64,000 bases of DNA from Neocallimastix lanati (nom. inval.) (taxonomy: Eukaryota; Neocallimastigomycota; Neocallimastigomycetes; Neocallimastigales; Neocallimastigaceae), in assembly GCA_016946835.1 (NCBI GenBank), contig JACVTC010000143.1:214501-278500 (forward strand), read 5' to 3'. Each line of letters opens with the position of its first letter. The first letter of the stretch is position 1. Below are positions 51,236-62,480 of the stretch, piece by piece. The notes beneath the pieces were generated by a model. The model had not been told where the DNA came from. It worked only from the letters and a program-made list of their open reading frames with translations, and did not search any database. The position numbers were made by a program, and so were the translations under genes.

Positions 51236-54200
51236 AGCTTGAAATTTTTTGGTACGGTGCCGAATTAAAAATATAATTTTAATATAAATAGTAAAGTTAA
51301 ATAGGAAATAATTATAAAATAATTATATATAATAATATTAATTAAATTTAAAATAATATAAAAAAAATATTAGTAAAGATAGTAAAGATAATATATAAAT
51401 TGAACCAATAGGATTTAATAAAAATAAATATATAAATATGAAAGAAAAATGATTTTTTTAGACAGACGTAGTTTAATTAGTTTAGAATTAGGAATTTATA
51501 AATCTAAGTCAGAGATACTTAGAAAATAATTATTTTAGTTAAATTTAAAATAAATACTTATTAAAGTTAAGGTTTAATTATTCAAGGGAATAGATTAAAA
51601 TAACTAATAAGTATTTAAAAATAATTAATGTAAAAAAAAATATATATATATATATTTTAATAAAACAAAACGACAACAAATATTCTTTTATCTTTTTCTT
51701 ATTATTTTTATTTAATCTTTTTGTGTGATAATTATTATAATTCTTTTATTAGAATATATAATTTTATAATAAAACTTGCATTCACGAACCACCCGATACA
51801 ATATAAAAATTATTCGTATCATTTTGATACAGAATGAACAAATAATACTAATTGTGCTAGAATAATATAAATTATTCTAACCTTATAGATTATTCTATTC
51901 TATATAATTGGAACTTTCCAATATTCTTCAAATATTACTAAATAGAAATCTTAAGTTAATAAATCACTAATTAACTTATAATTCCTTTTTGAATTATCGA
52001 TCCGATTCCATTATAATGTATTAAAAATCTTTAGCCAAGAATATTGTCCTTGCCCACTTAATATATTAATATTATATTTCTTTTGTATTATGTTATATTG
52101 AAAATAATCAAATCTATTTAATTAGTTATTAAAATTTTCGTTATCAATTTAAATTTATTTTTAATTACTAAATTTAACTAAACCACAATAAAATATTCTG
52201 TATAATCTCTTTATTTTTATTTTATATATATTAGTATTAAACTATTATTAAATAATTAATAATTCAATAATATATAACTACTATTTATAACAATAATATT
52301 ATTAACTAAAATAATAATTCAATTTCAATTTAAATGTTTTATTTATAAAAATAATTAGTAATTAGTTTATTAAAAAAATAGTTAGGCTTTACAAATTTTA
52401 ATTTGATAAAAAAATATAAATACATGTAATTTTAGTGAAATAAAATATAATCAATAACTTACTTTTATTAAATAAATAATTATATTATTATTTTTCTTTT
52501 ATAAATTTAAATAAATAAATATTGATTTTAAAACAAATTATTTTTTTTTATTGTAATTTAATTATTTGTGTTAATTATTATTATATTCCTAAAACTATAT
52601 GAACCATACCATTTTTGATAAAGAATGAAGTAATAAATTGATTCTTATTAAAAACCTTTTAATATAGTCAAGGTGATTTTTAAAATATTAATAAATTTAT
52701 GTATTCTTTACATTAATAATTTTACTATATTATTTGATCTGAAAATTTAAGTTTATACATAAAATTTAATTTAAATTTATGTTCATTCCTTATAAAGGTA
52801 AATTAAATTTATGAGAGTTTAGCAATAACATAGTACTAATTACTTTTAGTATTATTTTTCTAAATAAGGAATAATTCCTGTATATAAACAACTTAAATAA
52901 CTTTATCAATATTTCTGTCTTTCGAATTAAGAAATAATTGAAATGAAAGAAATAAATAAAATAAAATTTTCTGTATTTAAAATTGTAAAAGATTTTTCAT
53001 ATATTAATAAATGTATTTTATTTTCTATTATGTCATTCAAATTAATATATAAGATTACATATTAAATTAGTATCAAAATTAAGTTAAAGTATTCAATTTT
53101 ATTGTAATACTGCTTCTCTTTTTTTTTGTTTAATTCTTATCTATAATGCATCTTTTATATTATAGATTTATTTTGGTTAATTTGAATATTAGGAAATAAT
53201 AAAATTTCTATTTATTACAATAAGGAAATAATCAATAAGATTTAAAAATCTATTGTTTTTCCATCTCTTCAACTACTTCCAGAGGCTTTGCTACTTTTAT
53301 ATCTTCAAAAAGATATAAATTGACTACCTTGGAACCCCTTTTTAGGGGAGAGAAAAAAAAAGGAAATAAAAATAGAAATAATAAAAATAAATAAATAAAA
53401 AGAAAAAAAAGAAAATAAAAATAAATAAAAATAATAATAAAAATAAAATAAAAATAAAATAAATAAATAAAAATAATAATAAAAATAAAATAAAAATTAA
53501 AATAAAAATATAATAAATAAATAAAAATTATTGTGAAAGAATAAAATTTTTTTTGTGTTTTAATATTATATAATTTTTTTTTTTGAATTCCTCGAACCAT
53601 AACATTTTTGTTAAGGAATGAACAAATAATGTTAATTTTATTATTTTTCATAAAAATAACTTAACTACTAAAATTAAATTATTTATTTCCTTACTTGGGG
53701 AACTTTCTTATGTTCTATTACTGCCAAATTATTACTAATATTAAAATTATTATTATTAATATAAATTCTTTATTAATATCAATACTTTATTATTAAAATT
53801 AATACTATATTATTAATATCAATATTATTATCAATATCTAGTTTTATTAATATGATTTATTCTATCAATATTTTATTATTAAAGAAAATTTTATTTTACA
53901 AATATTACTAATACAGATTATTTATTATTAATAAAAATTAATATAATTAATAATGATTTAAAAATATTTTACTTAAATCCATGATCCTTGTCATTAAAAT
54001 TAGTAATACTTCCTTCCAAAATACACCCTATTTATAATAAGATTAATAATAGATAATAATCTAAAATACTTTTATTTAAAAATAGTATAAAATTAAATAA
54101 TACTCTATTACTAATAGTTCTGTAAAAGTAATAAAATTATTTTTAAAATATATTATCACTACAATTAATAATAAATAGTTTAGAATTTAATAATATGTAA

Positions 54201-54656
54201 TAATTATTTATTATAATAGAATAGATTATGAATTTATAATTTAAATACAATTCAAACATGTAACTCTAAGATATTCTAAAGAAATGGCTTGACCATTTCT
54301 AACGATAAAAAAAATATAAATAGATGAGAAAATTGTATTTTAGAAAAATAATCTGAAGAAAAAAATATAATCTTATTAAAGAAATTAATTTATTTTTAGT
54401 TTTTTAATTGAATAATTTTTATTAAATAAATAAATTAAATATTTTAAAAAAAGGATATATTTTAATTTTTAATTTTTTTTATTTTAGTGTTTATTTCTAT
54501 ATTTATTATTATTCTGTCCCGAACCTCAACATTTTTGGTGAAGAATAGATAAATAATTTTATTATTATTAAAATTAGGAAAATTATCCTAATCCATAAAT
54601 AAGATGTTTTATTCCTTAATATTATAGAACTTTCCTATATTCTATATTTGAATTAC
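51236..54656. other. Gene-poor AT-rich region with an old degenerate repeat
   Basis: No supported gene. A core resembling GAACC..ACATTTTTG..AAGAATGAA..AAATAAT recurs near 51786, 52600, 53588 and 54520, spaced about 0.8-1.0 kb. Three of these are followed by GAACTTTC-TAT-TTCTAT-like sequence (51911, 53699, 54628). This looks like remnants of a tandemly arrayed unit of about 0.9 kb. A short codon-like piece at 53253-53340 (minus, ending VVEEMEKQ) is unrecognised. Confidence 0.45.
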
Positions 54657-54665
54657 CAAAAAAAA

Positions 54666-54966
54666 GGGTGTGGGCAATTTCGCCAAATTGCATTTCGCCA
54701 GATTGCATTTCGCCAAATTGAAAATTATAAAATAAATAAATAAATCAATAAATAAAATTAAATATTATTAATATCGCATAAAATCAATTTTAAAAAAAAT
54801 ATTTTGAATTAATATTTATTTATTTATTCATTTATTTATATCAATACTCTACTTGTCGAAATGCAACCTGGCGAAAAGCAACTTGGGGAAATGCAACATT
54901 TTAATACTACGCCACTTGTCGAAATACAACCTGGCGAAATGCAATTTGGGGAAATGCAACTCTCCC
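54666..54966. mobile_element. 301-bp MITE with MULE 3-type ends
   Basis: A non-autonomous element with no coding capacity. The left end starts GGGTGTGGGCAATTTCGCC; the right end read inward starts GGGAGAGTTGCATTTCCCC. Both ends carry arrays of the GCATTTCGCCAAATT-type motif also found at the ends of the MULE at 59895-62319, in the same order. Flanking 9-bp target duplications are CAAAAAAAA (54657-54665) and CAAAAAAAT (54967-54975), 8 of 9 matching. It is an internal-deletion derivative of that MULE family and would be mobilised in trans by its transposase. Confidence 0.8.
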
Positions 54967-55130
54967 CAAAAAAATATATATATATATTATTTGTCCAACA
55001 AAAACAAAATAATAAATATTTTTAAATAATAATATGAAATAAAAAGTAATATTCAACATAAAGTATATAAATAAATTCTGAAAAAAACTTACATGCAACA
55101 AACTTCACCCCAGATTATATGATCTCAGTT

Positions 55131-55953
55131 TTAAAATGAAATCTTACCAGTATTAAGGTTTAAATTGACCATTTGAAAGAAATTATGGTCTTCTTTTTCA
55201 GAAGCATTAGCCCTGTTAGCCTGTTTTACTGCATTTTCAGTGTTGACGTCCCCGGTTAGTTTGCAATTATACTGTAGGAATATCAATCCTTTTTGAATAC
55301 TAGCCCGAGGCATAATTTCTGAAAAGAGAGTCGAAAATCTCACCAAGAATGAGGTTTTAGAATAATCACCAAAAATTATTTGATTATTTAATAAAAAATA
55401 CCATTCCTTTTTATAATTTAAATCAAGAATATCTGTATCTCTTTCACCAAGAAGGAGGTTATATAATCAGGTACCATGTTCATCACAAATATATTTACAT
55501 ACTTATTCTTTAGAAAATTGCTCCCTATATTATTAGTAACTATACAATTATTTTCACTATCAATGTTATTACTATTATTAACAATATTTTCTCTATTGTT
55601 ATTTTTATTAATATTATATACTCATTACTTGATTCTATATTATTCATATCTGAAATAACAGTGTTTACACTACTATTTGATATTGAATAATATTTAGATA
55701 TTATAAAAAATTTTTCATTAAGAATTTCAATATCTTTAAAATATTTCAACTTTTTTTTCTTTTTTTTTTTATTTCCTGTGTTATTTTCTGGTTTCAGTCC
55801 CCTCCTCTCAGGAGCAGTGGGAATATTGAGGTAGTTACACACTTCCATAAAGGCAGAATTATCCCTAATAAATGACTTTACTGAGTGTTCAGCATTGGTA
55901 TTCTTCTCCTGAGTGTTTCTACAGTTCGTAACTTCTCCTTGAATCGAGGTCAA
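55131..55953 (-). mobile_element. Decayed repeat-element ORF piece (family shared with 25900-26430)
   Basis: Two open pieces on the minus strand, 55540-55953 and 55131-55346. They hold a Glu/Asn/Thr-rich start, a Lys-run linker, then YNLLLGER, SKTSFLV and EKEDHNFF in the same order as on the plus strand at 25964-26405. The region is distinctly GC-richer than its surroundings. It is interrupted several times. The class is uncertain; the sister copy's link to a LINE-like tail favours a non-LTR element. Confidence 0.45.
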
Positions 55954-56689
55954 TATAACCTAACCTATAAATATTTATACTTTGACTGTTTTATGGGTAA
56001 CCTTAACCCGAATGTTGCATATAGGAACGTGGCTTATATATAAAATTCAATTTGTAGTTCAACGCCCCACGTTTTTTCTTTTTTAAATAATTTTTAAATA
56101 ATTGTAAATAAATAATTAAATAAATGGGTTAATTTTTTTTTTTTTTTTTTTTTTTTTTTTCATAAATATATTATTTATAATAAATAAATTAAATATTATT
56201 AAATATTATTATTATTTTAACAAAAAAAATTAAAGAAATTTCTTTAAAATTAAATATTATATATCTTTTCATTATTTTATTATTTATTAAAAATTTAAAT
56301 ATTATTATTTATTTTCTAAAAATAGTTTAAGCCACTCTTACATCAACTGTTTTTTAAAGTGGGAGTGTGTCATTTCGAAAATTTTTATTACATAAATTTG
56401 TATTTTGATGTAGTGCATTTCGGAAAACATGGCGTAATATAATGTAATAAATAAATAAATGAATAAATAAATTATAAATGAATAAATAAATTTTTACATA
56501 ATAATAAAAATAATTAAGACAAACGTTTATTATGACTAAAAAATTTTTTTTTAGAAAATTAAATAAAAATATATATATATATATAATTACTACATATATA
56601 AAATAATTATATTTTTTTATTTTATTTTAAATATTATTAATTATTATTAATACATTAATACCTTGTTTATATTATCAACAGAAAATACA

Positions 56690-57540
56690 GATTGAATAAA
56701 ATAAAATAAAATAAAATAAAATAAAATAAAATGAATAGTAGAAACATAAATATAAGTACAGATTGAATAAAATAAATTAAATAGTAGAATAGAATAGAAT
56801 AGAATATAAATATTAAGTACAGATTGAATAAAATAAAATAAAATAAAATAAAATAAAATAAAATAAAATAAAATAAAATAAAATAAAATAAAATAAAATA
56901 AAATAAAATAAAATAAAATAAAATAAAATAAAATAAAATAAAATAAAATAAAATAAAATAAAATAAAATAAAATAAAATAAAATGAATAGTAGAAACATA
57001 AATATAAGTACAGATTGAATAAAATAAATTAAATAGTAGAATAGAATATAAATATTAAGTACAGATTGAATAAAATAAATTAAATAGTAGAATAGAATAT
57101 AAATATTAAGTACAGATTGAATAAAATAAATTAAATAGTAGAATAGAATATAAATATTAAGTACAGATTGAATAAAATAAAATAAAATAAAATAAAATAA
57201 AATAAAATAAAATAAAATAAAATAAAATAAAATAAAATAAAATAAAATAAAATAAAATAAAATAAAATAAAATAAAATAAAATAAAATAAAATAAAATAA
57301 AATAAAATAAAATAAAATAAAATAAAATAAAATAAAATAAAATAAAATAAAATAAAATAAAATAAAATAAAATAAAATAAAATAAAATAAAATAAAATAA
57401 AATAAAATAAAATAAAATAAAATAAAATAAAATAAAATAAAATAAAATAAAATAAAATAAAATAAAATAAAATAAAATAAAATAAAATAAAATAAAATAA
57501 AATAAAATAAAATAAAATAAAATAAAATAAAATAAAATAA
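56690..57540 (+). repeat. (AAAAT)n arrays nested in a roughly 50-bp minisatellite, inside MULE 2
   Basis: Several copies of a unit containing GTACAGATTGAATAAAATAA, AATAGTAGAATAGAAT and AAATATTAA (about 56755-57172). In three of them the AAAAT block has expanded: short at about 56696-56731, about 31 units at about 56827-56984 and about 74 units at about 57170-57540. The Leu-Phe-Tyr-Phe-Ile open frames here are repeat artefacts. Confidence 0.9.
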
Positions 57541-57870
57541 ATAGTAGAATATCAAATATAAAGTATAGATCGAATAAAATAAAATAAATAGTAGAATATC
57601 AAATATAAAGTATAGATCGAATAAAATAAAATAAATAGTAGAATATCAAATATAAAGTATAGATCGAATAAAATAAAATAAATAGTAGAATATCAAATAT
57701 AAAGTATAGATCGAATAAAATAAAATAAATAGTAGAATATCAAATATAAAGTATAGATCGAATAAAATAAAATAAATAGTAGAATATCAAATATAAAGTA
57801 TAGATCGAATAAAATAAAATAAATAGTAGAATATCAAATATAAAGTATAGATCGAATAGAATAAAATAAA
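57541..57870 (+). repeat. 47-bp minisatellite, seven copies, inside MULE 2
   Basis: Seven near-identical head-to-tail copies of a 47-bp unit containing TAGTAGAATATCAAATATAA and AGTATAGATCGAAT plus AAAAT units. It is clearly related to the longer units just to its left but far more homogeneous, so it expanded more recently. Confidence 0.95.
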
Positions 57871-58591
57871 ATAAAATATAATAATTATTTTATATATATA
57901 GGAATCTTATATATTTTAATTTTTTTTCATTTATTTTTCTAAAAAAAAAAAATTTAGTTATAATAACTTTTGTTTTTTAATTATTATATTTTATTATAGT
58001 AAATAAAAAAATTTAAATGAAAAGTAAATAATTTTAATTATTTATAATTCATATTTTCATAAACGATATATATATATATATATATATATATTAATTTAAA
58101 TGATATAAGAATTAAAAATTAAAACAATAAGAGTTGAATAATTGATCCTATTAAAATAATTAATTATTTGCATTGTAATATTTATAATGTTTGATCAATA
58201 TGAATCAATTATTATTAAAATATATAATAACAATTATATTTTAATAAAATAATAAAAATCTTTTATTGAATTTAATATTTTTAATAACATAATTAATTTT
58301 GAAAAGTATATTGATATTAATAAAATTTTTAATTATATAATATTGATATTAATATTAATAAAATTTTAACTAGTATCAAATAAATCGGTTTTAGTTATAA
58401 ATTACTTAATAAAAATAACTAAAAGATAATTTCTATTAAGATTGTTAAATAAACACAATAGGTAAATAAAATTGTATTTTTCTAGCATTTTTTTAAATTA
58501 AGATTACTTAATTATTATTTAAACGATTATAAATATAAATTTAAAATAAATAAATTTTTATTTTTCTAGCATTTTTTTAAATTAAGATTAT

Positions 58592-59830
58592 TTATTTTAA
58601 ATTAAAATTTATATCGTTTAAATCAATTAAATATTCTTTCCATAATTTAATTAATTCATTTCTGTTGCATCCATTATAAAATAAATTTATTTCCTTACTT
58701 TTGTAATTTTCAATTGAAATTTTAATTTCATCAGTTGCACTTAATATTTTTTGCTTTTTTTTTCCAATTTCCTTTAGTTCTCCTTTGATAATCATTATAA
58801 GATAAGTTTTCTTCTTCTTTTAATATATAATTAATTTATAAAATAAAGGTTTATTTGGAAATATATTATTTAAGTAGCTATTATAAGATTCTGATGTATT
58901 GTTTGTTAAATGCTCTATATTTTCATAATAATTCCAATTATTAACATTATACTTAAGCAAATAATTTTTATTAAAATATTCTAAAAATTGCAGAAAATTA
59001 TTATACTTTTTTTTTTGACAAATTCTATTTATTATAATATAAATATCAAATATATAGTTAGGGTTTATAAACGATAAGTTCGAAATAGCTTTACAATTAT
59101 TATTCTTCACTTCATGATAACATAATATATTTTTTTGTTTTTCTAATGATCTTTTGTAATGCCAAACACAATATTTAATATTTATATTGGGAAAAACTTT
59201 TTTTGCAGCATTAGATATACCTTGTTCAAAATCACAATGAAAATTAATTGTAGTAATTAATGTATTACTCCTAAATTTATTTGCATTTTTTTTTATTTCT
59301 TTAAATAATGTTTCATATGTAGATTGTTTTTTATTTTTTAATGTAGAAATGAAAATAGTGTAAAACATATTAAATTCCCCAACATAAGTTCTTGTTATAA
59401 ATAACTGATAACTAAATTTCGGTGCTGCATAAAATGTACCGTCCGCAAATATATTTTTATGATAATTCGAAAATAAATATGTTTGGAATGGCGATTGAAA
59501 GAATATTAGATTAGTATTTTTAAATATCATAAAATTTTCATTTCTTTTAGTTTTATAATATTCTGATTCAATGGGAATATCATCAAAACTTTTTATGTTT
59601 GGAGGAAATTGTTTATTTATATTTCTTATTATTTGGGATCTAATTGTACTATATTCGGGACATATAAGTCCCATTTCTTGAGAAACGGCATTAAATATAT
59701 GTTTAGGTTTTATATCCATAGGAATTGAATTTTTCTTAATTTCTTCCTTAATTTTATGTGGCTTAAAATTAAAAATATTTAAGCCATACAACAAAATACA
59801 AATTTTTGTAATAAAAATTTTCGAAATGCA
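58592..59830 (-). pseudogene. MULE 2 transposase, lacking the FLYWCH domain
   Basis: The open part, 58820 to the element edge, encodes the MULE catalytic core: IPIESEYYKTKRNENFMIFK, first Asp in ADGTFYAAP, second Asp in HCDFEQGISNAA, IKYCVWHYKRSLE and the NNTSESYNSYL block. The C-terminal piece at 58592-58795 is in a separate frame. Compared with copy 1, the first roughly 80 residues, including the whole FLYWCH zinc domain, are missing: coding sequence matching copy 1 begins (HKIKEEIKK) only about 70 bases inside the terminal repeat. The ATG at 59854 lies outside the element and cannot be the native start. Confidence 0.8.
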
Positions 59831-60057
59831 CACTCCCTTTTTAAAGTATGTCACATTTCATATAAAGCCACGTTCGGACATCGATGCCCGACGTGGGTGT
59901 GGGGCATTTCGCCAAATTGCATTTCGTCAGGTTGCGTTTCGCCAATTTTTTTGAAAGCATGTGGCGTATTAAAAAATGTGGCATTTCGCCAAATTGAGAA
60001 TTATTAAATAAATAAGTAAATAAATAAATTGAAATAAGCAAAACTAATAGAGGAAAA

Positions 60058-61437
60058 GAACAAATTATTTTAAACAGAAAATATAAGTTTAATCTTTCAT
60101 CCAAAAGGAAAGACAATTCAAAAAAATATTAATGTACAGAATATAAAACATTAAATCAATGTCCATCTTTCATTATTTTAAATAAATGAGAATCAAATCT
60201 TAGAATATGATGACTCACATAATCATCTTGAAAATAAATTTGGAGCAGCTAAATCAATTGTAAAAAATAAAATTAAAGATGAAATTTCAAAAAGTTCAAT
60301 TCCTTTTAATGTAAATATAAAACGTACATATGATGAAATTTCTCAAGGTATGGGTCTTATATGTCCAGGATATAATTCAATTAAATCCCAAGTAACAAGA
60401 AGTAGAAGAAAACAACTACCTCCTGATATAACAACATTTGATGAAATTCCCAATGAATCAAAATATTATAAAACAAAAAGGGATGAAAATTTTATGATAT
60501 TCAAAAATAATGATTTAATTGTTTTTCAATCTCCATTCCAAGCAGAATTATTTTCTAAAAATAAACATATTTTTGCGGATGGCACATTTTATATTGCACC
60601 TATATTTAGTTATCAAGTATTCATAACTAGAACCTATGTTACAGAATTAAATTGTTTTTACACTACTTCCTTTTCTATATTAAAAAATAAAAAGCAAACA
60701 ACTTATGAAATATTATTTGAAGAAATAAAAAAAAATTCTAGTAAATATAATAGTATTGAAATTACACCAAAAATATTTCATTGTGATTTTGAAAAAGCTG
60801 TATCTAATGCTGCACAAAAAGTTTTTATTAATGCAAATATTAAATACTGTATATGGCATTTTAAAAGAGCATTAGAAATTAAAAAAAAAGAATTATGTGG
60901 TGATAAAGTAGAAAAAATAAAAGATTTATATATTTATTATAATAATATCTCGAACTTTCCTTTCATTAATCCTGAATATATATATGATATATATAGTAAA
61001 ATAAAAAGTGAGTGCCAAGAGCATAATTATGTTCAATTTTTAGAATTTTTAGAATATTTTAAAAAAACTTATTTAATTAACTTTGAAACTGAAAATTGGA
61101 ACTATTATGATAATATTGAGCAAATTACAAATAATGTTTCAGAAACTTTTAATAAATACTTAAAAAAATTATTTGCAAAAAAACTAACTTTTTTTCAATT
61201 ACTATCAGAATTGCAAAAAGAAGAATCGAAATATTACATTGATTACGAAAGGAGAACTGCTGGAATTATAAGAAATAAAAAACAAAAAAATTAATAAGAA
61301 CTGAGGAAATTAAAGCTTTGGTTAAATATTACAAAAATATGGAAATTCTATTAAAAAAAAAGGAAAGTGTTAGAAATGATTTCATTTACTTATGGTTGAA
61401 ATGGTTAAATGATTTAAATATAAAAATTATTGATTAA
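60058..61437 (+). pseudogene. MULE 3 transposase, degenerate
   Basis: The long open part, 60350-61294, carries the transposase core: ADGTFYIAP, HCDFEKAVSNAA, IKYCIWHFKRALE and NNVSETFNKYL. Upstream, 60058-60349, FLYWCH-domain sequence aligning with copy 1 is recognisable but has in-frame stops. Downstream, 61300-61437, the C-terminal segment (YLWLKWLNDL) continues in another frame to TAA. It is therefore inactive, although the catalytic block itself is intact. Confidence 0.82.
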
Positions 61438-61490
61438 ATAATAAATTATTAAGAAATGACAGAAAATTGACCAAATGAATTCTGTCATAT

Positions 61491-62100
61491 ATAATAATAA
61501 TTTTTTAATAGTAAAAATTATTTTAAAAAGAGAAAAAATGAATAAATACAATAATTATTAAAGTATTTTTAATCTTTATTAAATTAGGTTAGCTTAAGAA
61601 CATTAAAATATATTTTTATGATAAAATATTATTATTTTAATAATATATTTTTATAATTAAAGTATTGTTATAATATTATTTTTTTTACAAAATATTAAAA
61701 CATATCTTTATAATTAAATATATTTTTATAATTAAATATTTTAAATAATTATTTTATTACTATTTTACAAAATATTAAAATATATCTTTATAATTAAATA
61801 TTATAAATTATTATTTTATTACTATTTTACGAAATATTAAAATATATAATAATAATTTTTTAATAGTAAAAATTATTTTAAAAAGAGAATAAATGAATAA
61901 ATACAATAATTATTAAAGTATTTTTAATCTTTATTAGATTAGGTTAGCTTAAGAACATTAAAATATATTTTTATGATAAAATTTTATTATTTTAAAAATA
62001 TATTTTTATAATTAAAGTATTGTTATAATATTATTTTTTTACAAAATATTAAAATATATCTTTATAATTAAATTTATTTTTATAATTAAATATTATTAAT
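61491..62100 (+). repeat. 355-bp tandem duplication inside MULE 3
   Basis: Two head-to-tail copies starting at 61491 and 61846, each beginning ATAATAATAATTTTTTAATA and containing TTAGGTTAGCTTAAGAACAT, with few differences. It lies between the transposase gene and the right end, the same position as the arrays in MULE 1 and MULE 2. Confidence 0.85.
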
Positions 62101-62328
62101 AATTATTTTATTTTAAAAAATATCTATTATTAATTATAAAATATAATAAAAACAAGTTTAAAAAAATTATTTTGAATTTTTATTTATTTATTCATTCATT
62201 TACTTATATCAATAAGCCATTTGTCGAAATGCAACTTGGGGAAATGCAATATTTTAATAATACGCCACTTGGCGAAATGCAATCTGGGGAAATGCAATCT
62301 GGGGAAATGCAACTCTCCCGCCCGACGT

Positions 62329-62480
62329 ACTTACTTGAAATCCTAACCACTATATTCCGTAAAAACCTCTTGTGAGGAAAACTTGGAAAATGATCATAGG
62401 GTGAGAGGGATCAAACCAGGAGACTTATGTATACTAGCCCATGGACTAACAACCAGGAAAGAATCTAGTTCGACAAATAT
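62329..62480 (-). other. GC-richer islet with tRNA-like unit at the MULE 3 insertion site
   Basis: Read on the minus strand, about 62400-62455 contains an A-box-like TTAGTCCATGGGCTAG and a B-box-like GGTTTGATCCC at tRNA spacing. A second, weaker A-box-like ATAGTGGTTAGGATTTC lies about 100 bases further on. The islet resumes on the far side of MULE 3 (59850-59894). It may be a decayed tRNA-derived SINE into which MULE 3 jumped. It does not fold into a good cloverleaf, so no working tRNA is claimed. Confidence 0.35.

Larger units (their letters stand above)
56361..59837 (-). mobile_element. MULE-type DNA transposon 2 (complete ends, perfect 10-bp target duplication)
   Basis: A 3477-bp element flanked by TTTTTAAAGT on both sides (56351-56360 and 59838-59847). 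Its inverted ends match over about 50 bp with one indel and two substitutions, beginning GGGAGTGTG and sharing CATTTCGAAAATTTTTATTA. It contains a (TAAAA)n and minisatellite field at 56690-57870 and a transposase gene on the minus strand at 58592 to about 59830. The high similarity of the ends suggests a fairly recent insertion. The transposase lacks its N-terminal domain, so the copy is probably not autonomous. Confidence 0.88.
59895..62319 (+). mobile_element. MULE-type DNA transposon 3 (complete ends, perfect 9-bp target duplication)
   Basis: A 2425-bp element flanked by GCCCGACGT on both sides (59886-59894 and 62320-62328), a non-repetitive duplication that is very unlikely by chance. Ends begin GGGTGTGGGG and, inward from the right, GGGAGAGTTGCATTTCCCC. 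The left end carries four and the right end five copies of a GCATTTCGCCAAATT-like motif, most in 16-bp tandem spacing. It contains a degenerate transposase gene (60058-61437) and a 355-bp tandem duplication (61491 to about 62100). It inserted into a GC-richer islet that continues on both sides. It shares its ends with the MITE at 54666-54966. Confidence 0.92.

Noticed and set aside
53250-53651. 133-codon open frame (-) ending VVEEMEKQ
   Set aside because: Most of it is low-complexity AAAATAAA sequence; only about 28 terminal codons look like former coding sequence and match nothing I know.
57157-57555. 132-codon Leu-Phe-Tyr-Phe-Ile open frame (-), and a similar one at 56667-56999
   Set aside because: Translations of (TAAAA)n inside MULE 2.
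59841-60116. 91-codon open frame (-) across the MULE 2/MULE 3 junction
   Set aside because: Runs through the MULE 3 terminal motif array and target duplication; its LAKCNLAKC repeats are the 16-bp motif read as protein.
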